Below are positions 48,847 through 58,997 of a DNA stretch of 64,000 nt, piece by piece. Below the pieces are notes generated by a model. The model searched no databases. It saw nothing but the letters and a program-made list of their open reading frames with translations, and was not told where the DNA came from. Origin of the DNA: Diploscapter coronatus (lineage: Eukaryota > Nematoda > Chromadorea > Rhabditida > Rhabditidae). The translations under genes were made by a program, and so were the position numbers. Position 1 is the first letter of the stretch. The number at the start of each line of letters is the position of its first letter. The stretch covers positions 57,807,201 through 57,871,200 of the forward strand of contig OZ038422.1 in assembly GCA_964036155.1 (NCBI GenBank), read 5' to 3'.

Positions 48847-50910
48847 TTTCAAGAGCTGAAAATTAAATTATAGGAAAAAATAAATAAATGAAGATATAAA
48901 GTTGTAGCATATTGGTGTGAAAATAAAGTGATGTATAAAATGACCGCCGCCAAACAAAAAATAAAGAAGAGAAGGGTCATTGATCTGCACTTTGCACCGA
49001 GATTGACTGCATAATGCAGAGATCCAAATGGAGAAAGTCGAAGTGATAAGGAACCAATTGATATACGGAAGAGTGAGAGGAATGGGCCACATATCCAAAA
49101 TATCAAAATGAGAAATTCACAATTTTCCTACGAAGAAGACATATCTATAGAATTAGAGCTACAGTAACCCCTCTCTAACATGCTCTCAGCTCAAATGATA
49201 AGAATTTGAAAATGATCGGAAGAGGCATAAGCATTGCAATCAGTTTGTCAGTTCGCATCGAAACGATGATAACGGCCTTATATCAAAGACAAAAGATGAG
49301 AGAAAAGGAGAGGCGGGGAGACGCAGAGAAGCAGAAAGAAAAACATGAATGATCGAATGATAATAGTGATACGTGAAGGAGGGGCAGAAGTGGAGAGTTC
49401 TGTGAAAAAGGGGCGGAGTTGAAACGACAAGCAGCATTGTAACAAAGCAAAGTGACAGGACGACAAGGACGTGATGCCGGGGCTACAACGGAAGTGGGAG
49501 TTGGACTTCACGTGGACGAAAACATTGTCAAGTGAGGCGGTCGATGAAAGAAGGAAACCAAGTGCAGTAACTGACTAATTAATCATAGCGGACAAACAAT
49601 ACTAACAATGCAGGAATCAAGACTATTCTGACAGTTTGTATGCCAACAACCTCAGCTACACCATCACTTTAAACTCAAATTAAAGTGCGATGTATGAAGT
49701 ATAGCTTGAAGTTCGTAGTGAAGTCGAAGCGTATTAATCATAGGTATAGTTTGATATCTGAGATGAGGTCAAAAGTAGTTGGAAAAATCATCGTGATATT
49801 CACTATGTTAGAATTTTAAACTATGAAGAATACAAAGTATCAATAGTCAAATTACAGATCTGCAAATGCTGTCACACAAATTTACGATCATTCAACGTAG
49901 AAAAGACATTTTGGTCGCATGAGATTACTGTACTCTTTACGTCCTATTTTCAGAAATTAATCTGTTGCAACTAGCTACTTATTTTTGAGAAATCTCAGTT
50001 TTTCGATGATTTGTACACTGATCATATTATCTTTAGACGTTTCAAGTTCGGAGATAACTCAATATTTAGTTGCTCTATAATTTACAGAGAAGCTCTTGCA
50101 ATGCTTGACAATAGACTAGTACTCTCATTGCATCATTACATCAACTCTGCTAACAGCAGCTAATTTGCACAAAAGCTTCAGAATTAATCAGTTCAAAGAA
50201 GAATTTTTCTGATCCATTTCCAATGAACGTCAAATGGTGAAGAACGAAGGAAGGAAGGAAGACCGAAAAATATCAATAGTCTCCAAATAAACAAAGATGA
50301 TATGAGACAAAATAATCACAAAAAGGGTACTATCTTGAACATTCAATGGGAAATTAGCGAATAATACGTAAACGTGCAAATCAGTATTTTTACACTGACA
50401 TATCGAATGAATGGAGTAAAATAAGGAATGCTCAAATAAGCTAACATGAAAAGAACACAGACTCTAACGCAGTAGACAAACATGGAATAATGAGCCGGTT
50501 TGGAAAAAGTACACGCAAATTGTGCGAATTTGAATTTCTGATACTAAATCTAGAATTCTGATAGGACGAAAATATCAAGAAATTTTACCTATTTTGCTAA
50601 CTGCGAGCACTAATTTATAACTGTTTAACTGTCAACATACTATTTTTTACAACAAAAATCATGAAGCAATATTTGAAAAAGTTCGCCCCGTATTTAAGGC
50701 AAAAAAGGACTAAAGAAATATAAACTTCATTAAATGGAAGGTGAGTTGAATCTTAATGATTTTCCAATAAAATATCATTAACCTCACAAGATAGTTAAGG
50801 AAAAGGTAGCAGAATGAAAATCTGCATCAGTGGAATAAACCTACGAATGCAATAAGTTTAGAGGGCGCACGTGGATTTCGAAATAGGAAGTCTGGTGGAT
50901 GAAAGTTAGT

Positions 50911-52003
50911 TCATAAAAAGGACCGATTTTTTACTGATTCCGGCACTTTACTGTTTTCGAAATGAATAATTCTATAGTCTATCCTGAGTAAGTGAATACT
51001 GCATACATTTTGCAACTTCATTCGCCCAAGCTCCGCCCACTTTTTTGTGCTCTGTTGAATTGAATGATCCCCCATTTTCAAACGATTTTTTCTATTTTTC
51101 TTGACATTTTCGCGAAAAATCTTTATAATTATATCCTAATTATTTCTCTAATTGACCAATTAACTTTTTTTAGTGTTTGCTGTTCATTTTTCGATCGAAA
51201 TTTCGCATTTTTCGCGCAAATTTGACATTTTCATGACAACATCTGATAAGCGACTGTTTGTTTGTCCATCAACTTGTAATTCTAACGTTCTGATGACGAC
51301 GGCAACATCTACATCTTGGATGAACCGACAGTCGACTCGATGAAAATGGATCCTGAGTTGAAAGAAAAAATCGCTAGAAAAACGAGAAAAATGAACAGCA
51401 AATACTAAGGAGAGTTAATTGGTCAATTATCTGGTTAACTAGGTGCAATATTCAGTTAGTTGGAGACAATAAACTAACTGCTTTTCGTTTTCAAACTTGA
51501 AAAATTAAGTCATTTCTGACGATAAAAATGGCTCAAAACGATGAAAAATTGATGAAGCATCGCTCTACAGAGTTAATTAGTCAAGCTAGAGAGATAATTA
51601 GAATATAATTATAAAGATTTTTCGCGAAAATGTCAAGAAAAATCGAAAAAATCGTTTGAAAATGGGGGATCATTCAATTCAACAGAGCACAAAAAAGTGG
51701 GCGGAGCTTGGGCGAATGAAGTTGCAAAATGTATGCAGTATTCACTTACTCAGGATAGACTATACCGAAAATTAAGATATCGAGAAAACGTCTTCCAAAC
51801 TGCCATTTTTCGTTAATTGAACTCTCGATCAGAGGTTGAATACATTCAAGCTGTTGTAAAGTGTTGAAAACCGTCATTTCTTCCTCCATTCCCAGATCGT
51901 TTGAGGGAGGGAGCGGCAAGGGTTCAAAGAAGAAACGGCAGTAATGAATGAAAATAGGCTCATTTCTCGCTTCAGTGTCAAAATAGTGTATTAGCATTTT
52001 CAT
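50911..52003 (-). pseudogene. Hypothetical ORF interrupted by a foldback element
   Basis: On the minus strand an open frame starts at ATG 52003 (MKMLIHYFDTEARNEPIF…), runs through a protein-like, proline-containing segment (FFEPLPLPPSNDLGMEEEM) and reaches …RRFLDILIF at the right end of the element. If the element and one TA are removed, the same frame continues for about 20 codons (GRIIHFENSKVPESVKNRSF) to a TGA at 50911-50913. The match of frame across the element suggests the insertion hit an open frame. I do not recognise the product, and no flanking exons were found. Confidence 0.35.
50975..51762. mobile_element. 788-bp foldback element, about 185-bp inverted arms, TA target duplication
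   Basis: Left arm 50975-51160 and right arm 51575-51762 are almost perfect inverted copies (ends TAGTCTATCCTGAGTAAG / CTTACTCAGGATAGACTA), flanked by TA at 50973-50974 and 51763-51764. A further inverted pair lies inside (about 51,160-51,195 and 51,388-51,425). The core at 51,290-51,385 has a short open frame (NIYILDEPTVDSMKMDPELK). No transposase is encoded. Confidence 0.88.
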
Positions 52004-53036
52004 TTTATAACGGAGAAGCACAAAATCGGCGCGATGAGATCCCCCTAGGAGGCCTTTTGTACTTTTTATCGCTTTTTCTGGAAAATAACAAGGGAAAAAG
52101 GAGGTAAAAAGTACAAAGGGGTAAGAGTAACTTAGGGATAAAATATAAGAGACCCCCTAGGGACATAATCTTTGTCAGAAAATGAAAATACCCTAGGCGA
52201 CGAAAAACCTCTTTATAAAATTCGCTTCAAAAACTTGACTCCACTTGCACCCTCTAAATAGGTTTAGGTTTTATGATAAAGGTTGACTTGAAATCAGACA
52301 AATATAAATGTTGTTATTGCTCTCGACCAAATTTGCCTGCTCTCTGTCTAGTTTCGCTATTTTGAGTTTGTGATAGCTGGTCTTCCTCATTCTCATTCAA
52401 TAGGTCAGCATCGTTGCACGCGTTACGTAATGCCTACCAACGATTAAATTCCGTGGCTCTTTTCCTCGTCTCGCGGTCTTTCATATTTCATACATTAATC
52501 GCCGAGTTCAACGATGAATGCCGTTTCTCTCGATTTCCCTTCATCATTATCATTTCATGTCAGATGTTCCGTTGGGCAGTACAATGAGAATAAATATTTG
52601 CCAATCGAATAGTGAAATTTTCTCTAAAGTTGAGCTATAACTTTAGCATAGAATCATTAGATTTTGATGCTTCAAAAAAGAATGTTTTCTATTGCAGAAA
52701 ATATGTTTAGAATTTAGAGATCATACAGATCAGTCATGACATTGATGACTTGAAAAGCTAAAATTAATAGGAAAAGCAAAAATTATCAGAGAATAAGTGA
52801 AAAATTATCGAGGTTCCATAAAATAAGATGAGAAAAGATTTATATATAACCAAAGGATTGACCCTCTATCAGAAAATCCAAACAACTTCGTCGTTTTGGT
52901 ATTTTCGTGTAGTAATAAATTGGAAAAAGTATATCTTTTGAAAGTTTCTGTATCATGTGCATTGAAGTTAAATTATTATTTCACATTTTATTGAATCAAA
53001 TTTCTATATGAAATCTGAGATTATTATAATCAAGTT

Positions 53037-54297
53037 TTATTTTATGTCAACTTTTCCGACTTCTCGCCATTTATTCGTTTGTGGATCGTATTCCTCGATT
53101 AAATTACAAAAACTTTCACGTGAAAGATTTTGAGATCTAAGTTAACGAATATTTCGTATAAAGATATGGAAAATCTCAGCTCACCCTCCGATTGCATACA
53201 ATTTCTCGTTAGCGACAATGAGTAAATGATGTTCTCTTCCATAGTTCATATCAGCGATTCGAGAAATTCGGCTGTCAACTGGAGCTGAGGGGTCGAAACA
53301 CAGACAGGAGTTGTATGCATCAATATCACTAAATATATGATACATTATTATAATATAAAATTAACGACCCCCATCCTCCAGTTATGTAAATTTTCCCATT
53401 TAACGACGCAACTCCGAAATGAATTCGTCTTTCTGGAATCTCTCCGATTTCAATCCATTCCCGTTCATCGTCTGATAATCGATATATTTTTTTACTCAAT
53501 CCATTAATAACTGAATATCCATAATTACAATAATGAAAATGCTATAATATGACCGTATAAAATTCCGTCGCATGTTATTGTTCGAACACAAATAATTGAA
53601 AAAGGAAATGCAGTTCCTGTTTGCCATTTTTCATCTATTAAAACCTGAATAGATTATTTCATGGACTTTCATTCGATCTTCTTACATCAACTCGATTCGT
53701 ATCTTTCCTTGTTTTAGGATCCTCTCCACCCAAATAATACAATTTACTTTTTAAATAAGCGACAGATGCACATTTATGCCATTCAGGAGGATTTGGACCT
53801 GTAAAATTCTTTGAATCGATCATTCATGGATTTGTTGATAAGACTTCTTGAAATTTGCCGAGTATTCAAGTCATATATTTCAAATGATTCATATCCAATT
53901 CCAAAAATCTGAAATCCAAAAAATTATTCAAAATAACGAGCATAAGAATTTACCTTATTCTGTGTAGCTGCTGCTCGATATGGCAGATACCAATTGTGGA
54001 ATTTCGCAATCTGCTTAATAGAATTAGTATGTGAATCAAACAGACAAATTCTTCCTTCGTTAGCATCGTTGTCTTCATAAAGTACTAAATACTAAAATTA
54101 ATTTTCGCTCATACAAGGAATATTTTCCTACGATAGAATAGAAATTTCCTCTCGAACACTATTTCGAGCACTATCGGCAGATATTTCTTGATTATTTGCA
54201 TCATTCGATTGTTAGTCCAGGCTAATTATCCCAGGTCTTTAAATTCGGGATATTCGCAGATCAACAATATAATTTCGACTGGTAAATTGGCTAGCAT
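53037..54297 (-). pseudogene. F-box/kelch-repeat gene with in-frame stop
   Basis: Eight exons: 54297-54132, 54084-53954, 53908-53845, 53798-53686, 53644-53554, 53510-53369, 53328-53185, 53136-53037; 316 codons before the terminal stop, phases agreeing. The start (MLANLPVEIILLICEYPEFK) is an F-box, the Skp1-binding part of SCF ubiquitin ligases. Later exons give kelch blades with the GG-x-x-Y/W pattern: KLYYLGGEDP, YITGGWG, KLYAIGG and a final NKWREV. Such proteins select substrates for ubiquitination. Codon 24 is TAA (54226-54228), inside the F-box between KDLG and LAWTNN, which would truncate it. Everything else is intact, so this may be a recent null allele, a sequencing error, or a gene that starts at the Met-Met near codons 31-32 and has lost its F-box. 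The donor at 53845 (GTCTTA) is weak but leaves a 46-nt intron. Confidence 0.8.
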
Positions 54298-54468
54298 CTT
54301 TGTTAAGAGACCTAGACAATAAAAATGGAAATAGTAAAAGAGTATTGATTGAATGAGAAAGTCTGGAATTAATGAGTTCGAAATTGATCATTGAAGAAAG
54401 GAGAAAGAGAATGAAACTACTAAATTGATGCTTCGCAATTTTTTATCAGACTATAAATCTTTCTAAAC

Positions 54469-54603
54469 ATGGTTTATCATTTAAAAGCCATTCCACGAAT
54501 AGCCAGAACAACTGTCAAAGGGGTTCGGACAATTGGAAGTGTCCCAGATCCGAATAAAACCCATTTGGGTAGTATACCATGGACCCGTATGGCAATATGG
54601 TAA
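54469..54603 (+). CDS. Small ORF or first exon, possibly mitochondrial targeted
   Basis: ATG 54469 to TAA 54601-54603, 44 residues, starting MVYHLKAIPRIARTTVKGVR. The N-terminus is rich in Arg/Lys and small residues with no acid, like a mitochondrial presequence. A donor (GTAAAG) overlaps the stop, and an acceptor at about 54,721 (TTTTTCAG) opens a hydrophobic, basic segment (IKPRRLIVYAVNFYLL), but the phases do not join. It could be a small respiratory-chain-type subunit with a missed junction. Composition is the only evidence. Confidence 0.3.
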   Translation: MVYHLKAIPRIARTTVKGVRTIGSVPDPNKTHLGSIPWTRMAIW

Positions 54604-54892
54604 AGTGATAGCACGGTACTCTAGTTTAATTGATAGATGAATAGTTACAAAAATTAAAGAAAGAAATTTTTATAACCATGCATGCTCTAGCATTTTCTTC
54701 TTTGCACTTATTCATTTTTCAGATAAAACCACGAAGACTCATCGTTTATGCTGTGAATTTTTATTTGTTAATATATTGCAAAAACACTGTCTAATGAAAA
54801 ATCAGAATACATTATTTCAAGCGTTGTCCATTGCATTATTCGATGAAGCAGCAAAATACACGAAGGGATAAATTTTGAAGATCAACCCAGAA

Positions 54893-54991
54893 CAGGGGTG
54901 GGCCGGAATTTTATTTTCAAAACTGTGGAACCGGAATAAAAAAATCACCGAAATTCTGGATTTGCGGAATCGGAATTCCTGCCCGCTCCTG
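54893..54991. mobile_element. hAT-like MITE
   Basis: 99 bp with ends CAGGGGTGGGCCGGAATT and GGAATTCCTGCCCGCTCCTG. CAGGGGTGGGC-type termini are typical of hAT elements. No 8-bp target duplication remains. Confidence 0.6.
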
Positions 54992-55494
54992 ATTCTCATG
55001 CATTTACCTCAAGCATAAATCAAGTTAGCTTATCCTTTATTCTACATTAGTTTTGATTATAAATTCGCATACAAATGTTACAATAGAAAGCAAGCACATT
55101 TTCATCAAATTTTGTCATCCCTTTTCGTAATTTTCTGTTCCACTTTGCAGAATATTCTCCCAAACACTTATTTATTGACGCCAATTATTCATAATCATTT
55201 AATGATTTATTGTTAGTTGTACTCCGCTTTCTTGATAAGCTTCTTTAAATTTCAGAAGATCAAATGAAAATGAATTTCTTGATAAGACTGTCAGATTAGT
55301 TCGCTAATTAGCGTCAGCCCTTTTCTGATGATTAAAAATAATCATGAACACAACTCTAATCCTATCAACTATGGACTATGGGAAATATGCTTACAACCAT
55401 AAATCACTATGCAATTGTAATCAAGAAAAAATACAAACCTCAATGGAATAATTTAATCGTCAATATTGAATACTGTATTTTTAAAAGTCATTTG

Positions 55495-55995
55495 GAAACA
55501 AATACTCTCCATTGTCTCCAAGATTAACCTTGCATGTGCCATTCGGTGTCTATGACTTGCGAACACTACGCTTCCCCCTCGCGTCGTGACATACATTGAA
55601 AGTCATTATTCAAACGGAAGTTTTTCTCTCATTCAATTTTCTATTTTCATAAGATATCTCAGTAATTATCGATGATTAACGGTAATCAGTGTTAATTTAG
55701 AGTAGGCTATTTATTGAACAACCGTTTTCTTTTATTTTTACGCATTTTGCTGAGATTTAGTGGAAATGATTCCGTTTGAATAGATGTATGATTTTCTCCT
55801 GCAAAATTGTAGCAATTAGCAGATAATTACCAAGATATCGAACGAAAACAGAAAAAAACTGAACGAAGATGAAAATTCCGTTTGAATAATGAATTTCGAC
55901 GCAAGCCGTGACGAGGGGAAGCGTACTGTCCGCAATTCATAAACGTCGAGTGGCACATGCAAGGTTCATCTTGGGGACAATGGAGAGCAAGGAAA
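55495..55995. repeat. Foldback element, about 180-bp arms
   Basis: Arms at about 55,495-55,680 and 55,830-55,995 are inverted copies, for example AACCTTGCATGTGCCA / TGGCACATGCAAGGTT and CATTATTCAAACGGAA / TTCCGTTTGAATAATG. They have diverged more than the arms of the 50,975 element. The middle shows no coding sequence. Confidence 0.7.
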
Positions 55996-57938
55996 ATGCA
56001 AAAATGATATTGTTGCAAACAATTATTCAATCAATCATTTTATTTCAAATAAAAGTCTAAAAATAATTCAACTCAATTCAATAAATTACTATATTTTTGT
56101 TTTGAAATACTTATGAGGAGAAGGTGTGTTGACAAAAGTAGTGCTAGTCCTGAGGGGAGAAACGGTTGGAAAAATTTGAGACGCACATACAGGGACGGAG
56201 GCCTCAAGTCGATGCGAAGTTGAACTGAGGAAGACAAGGAAATGGAGAGAGAAAAAAGCCAAGGCCCCGCATGCTTATTCTCAATTCCTCCCCCTCCACG
56301 AGCGTTTCATTTGAAAAACTTTGCAAAAAAAGAAGTTACCAAATGACAGAATGACGGATGAAGTAATAAAAATTTAGGGATAAAATGAAGAACAAGAATG
56401 AAAAAATACTGTGAGAAAGTAAAGGTTCCGCCATTCTGTCATTTCGTCAAGTTCATCTCAGTTTTCATTTTAAAGAAAAAAACTATAAACCATAAACACA
56501 CGAGAAATACTTAAATAAAACTCACAGCAATCATTTCAACTTTTCAAGGATAGTAGCAATTTATCTCTATTTTTACTATGATAGTTGAAATATTTATTAA
56601 AACATAATTGCACAAATTTATTTTTCGAGCAAAAATTATTTAAACAGGTTTATTAATATCAAGTCCAAAGGCAAGAAATTCGTTTATCACTTCAAAGATA
56701 GGAATAGTTTTGCAAGGAAATGTCTTGTGTTTCCCTATGGCTTATTATCAGCAGAGAATATTCACACGTTTTTGCAAGAGACCAGAGTTATTTATATTCA
56801 TTTGAGCAAAACTCCATTCGTTAATCTTCTAGTTTTAATTAAAATTTTGTAAATATTTTGAGTTTAGAAATTTGCCCTTTTTTATAATTTTTCTGATTTA
56901 AAACAGTTTTCTAAATATTGAATGAATGTCGTTTGCCTGCCTGCCTGCGTGGTTGCTGTTTGCTGGTTGAGCAATAGCCGCTTGACGTGCAGTGGTCGTC
57001 TTCTCTGTGTTCTCCTTCCGCTCTCTCACTCATTTCCCCGTCGCCTTGCCTCTCCCTTTTTCCATTATCTCTCATTCTTTCTAGTTCCCTTTTCCCTGCT
57101 CTTTCTCCCTCTGTTTTTCTCTTCTATCTCTTTACTTTTCGCCTGATGACGAAACCAAACCATCGACAACTAAAAGCGCCCCTTCGGCATTTCTTTCTCT
57201 CTCTCTCTCCGTCCCTCCCATTTCGCCCCAGTGTTTCCCCTTTCTTTCCTTGTTTTTCTTTCTTCCTTTCTCTCGACATAGTCCATATGCAGCTGCAAAA
57301 TCCTCTAAATTCAGTAGTCGATCCTAGCCAACACCAGTTTAAAATTTATTCAGAATTTTACTAACTCACGAACTTTTTCACTCATTTACTTGCTCTTCAT
57401 CATGATTCAATTTAATTTAAACCTACAATATTATTTGCTGTTTCGTTTATGTTGTCATCTCTCGATTCTTAGAATCAAGCGATGATAATCGATTGCTGAT
57501 GGCAGCCAAAATTTATCATAATTTTTATCTAACGATATCTGTATTTAAAATTTTTCACTAGGCTCATATTTGATGCGTATTTTTGACATTCGAGTTAAGA
57601 AACTTTATCTTAGCAGACTAGGTTCTACTCGCATTTTGAGTTTTTTTTGCTAAATGGTATAATGTTTTCTGATCAGTTCTCATGTTCATTGATAGTGACT
57701 TCATTTCAGTGACCAAACTCTTCATCAATCTACTATTGATTGGGAGAGAACGCGTCGATATTCAAAAATTACGCTATTCGCCCCGTTTCTTCTACGCGAC
57801 TCGCTATATTTCGCTCCAAATTCGATTTATAATTACTGCATAAATATTGACTTTCTCTCCAATCAACAACGATAATGCTCTTCGCTACTACTCCTACTTG
57901 TTATTCCATCTAAATATTCGCTCTACGCACAATCAGTT

Positions 57939-58379
57939 ATGTTTCCAAATATAGATATGCGTGAACATGACTCAAAAGATTTGTTTTGGCCTGAGCTCCG
58001 TGTGGGAATTATGCCATCCACGCAGTTCAGTCAAATCATGCCTTTTGCATGTTGCAAAATCTCAACAAAATTTTCTACTGCAATTTTCGATTCACTATTT
58101 TGTGTTAGTGTTAGGAAAGGAATACATGCTCGTGTTTCATTAGCGAAATTAGGAAAGCCCAAATCTTTGTTCACAAAGCAGATATTAGACGATATTACGA
58201 GATTTATGAGCTCTTCTCATTTTATTCTTGGAACTTATTTCTATGACTCTAGTTTAGCACACAATATTTTATTTATACACACGCCGTTTATATACATGGA
58301 AATGCAAAGTATTATGGTCTACATTGAGCTTTCAATTTTAAGAAAATTCATCAGACTTTCTAATTTGACTGTTAGATGA
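57939..58379 (+). CDS. Doubtful ORF, 146 codons
   Basis: The longest uninterrupted frame in this interval, MFPNIDMREHDSKDLFWPEL to a stop at 58377-58379. It is single-exon in a region where real genes are split, has no recognisable domain, and no upstream acceptor was noted. It may be chance or a fragment of a mobile element. Confidence 0.15.
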   Translation: MFPNIDMREHDSKDLFWPELRVGIMPSTQFSQIMPFACCKISTKFSTAIFDSLFCVSVRKGIHARVSLAKLGKPKSLFTKQILDDITRFMSSSHFILGTYFYDSSLAHNILFIHTPFIYMEMQSIMVYIELSILRKFIRLSNLTVR

Positions 58380-58765
58380 TTGAATTGAGATCGTGATTGA
58401 GAGAGTGAACTGTGGAGGTGGTCGATTTTCGAGCAGAGCTATTGTCGGTTGAAGGGGTGTCGATCGAAAAGACCTAAGTTTAGAATTTTAATAGGAATAA
58501 ATTAATGCTTCCGCAATATATTTTTAAAATATCGCTTCTTTTATTCCTCCTCGTTTTAAAATTAACGTGCGACTGAAAATTGATAGAAAAATGAATGCGG
58601 TGAAAATTTCGAATATCGTAAAATCGCAAATAACAATTCATGGACTTCTATTATAGAGGCTGTACCAGAAATGTTTAGCTTTCCGAACCTCTCAAAATCT
58701 CTCCGTTTCTATGCTCTCTAGCCTCTGCTGGCCAAACACAGTGCCAAAATGTGAGCCTACCTCCT

Positions 58766-58893
58766 TGCGGCGCTGGTGTAGTGGGTAGCGCGTTAGATTT
58801 TTGTCCTTTTCTGGACAATAAGCGAGAGGTTTTTAGAAAGAGGGTGCAGAGAAGCTCGAAAAAAAGTAAACGCTTCTGGAAAAGCTAGGATAT
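58766..58893 (+). mobile_element. tRNA-derived SINE
   Basis: The head TGGTGTAGTGGGTAGCGCG forms a D-arm-like stem (GCGC/GCGC) and an A-box. The B-box is degenerate (GAGGTTTTTAG) and the anticodon region does not fold, so this is not an intact tRNA. The rest matches the minus-strand elements at 19930-20062 and 37772-37905. Confidence 0.6.
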
Positions 58894-58997
58894 AAGGGGA
58901 TTTCTAATTTAGGGGGACTACTATTTTAGATTTTACGGCAAGTTATTCTTGAATTAATAGAGAAATTTTGAATAGTGATTTCTAAATTCCAATTTAC

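Larger units (their letters stand above)
48847..53036. other. Intergenic: SLC17 gene A promoter side to kelch gene
   Basis: 48,850-49,600 lies upstream of gene A and is purine-rich on +; it probably includes its promoter. 49,600-50,900 shows nothing. A foldback element with an interrupted ORF is at 50,911-52,003. At about 52,040-52,150 a short inverted repeat (TTTTGTACTTTTTA / TAAAAAGTAC) lies between CCCCCTAGG motifs. The remainder is featureless. Confidence 0.45.
54298..58997. other. Gene-poor interval
   Basis: Contains a possible small exon (54469-54603), a hAT-like MITE (54893-54991), a foldback element (55495-55995), a pyrimidine-rich block (56,930-57,290), a doubtful ORF (57939-58379) and a SINE (58766-58893). 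Nothing else can be supported. Confidence 0.45.

Noticed and set aside
49240..49511. Minus-strand ORFs upstream of SLC17 gene A
   Set aside because: Low-complexity purine-rich DNA with several frames open; probable promoter/5' region.
56922..57364. ORFs of 74 and 125 codons
   Set aside because: CT-rich tract with all frames Ser/Leu/Phe-rich; no exon borders.
58770..58845. Intact tRNA gene
   Set aside because: The D-arm is good, but the B-box is degenerate and no anticodon or acceptor stem pairs; the homologous copies show it is a SINE head.
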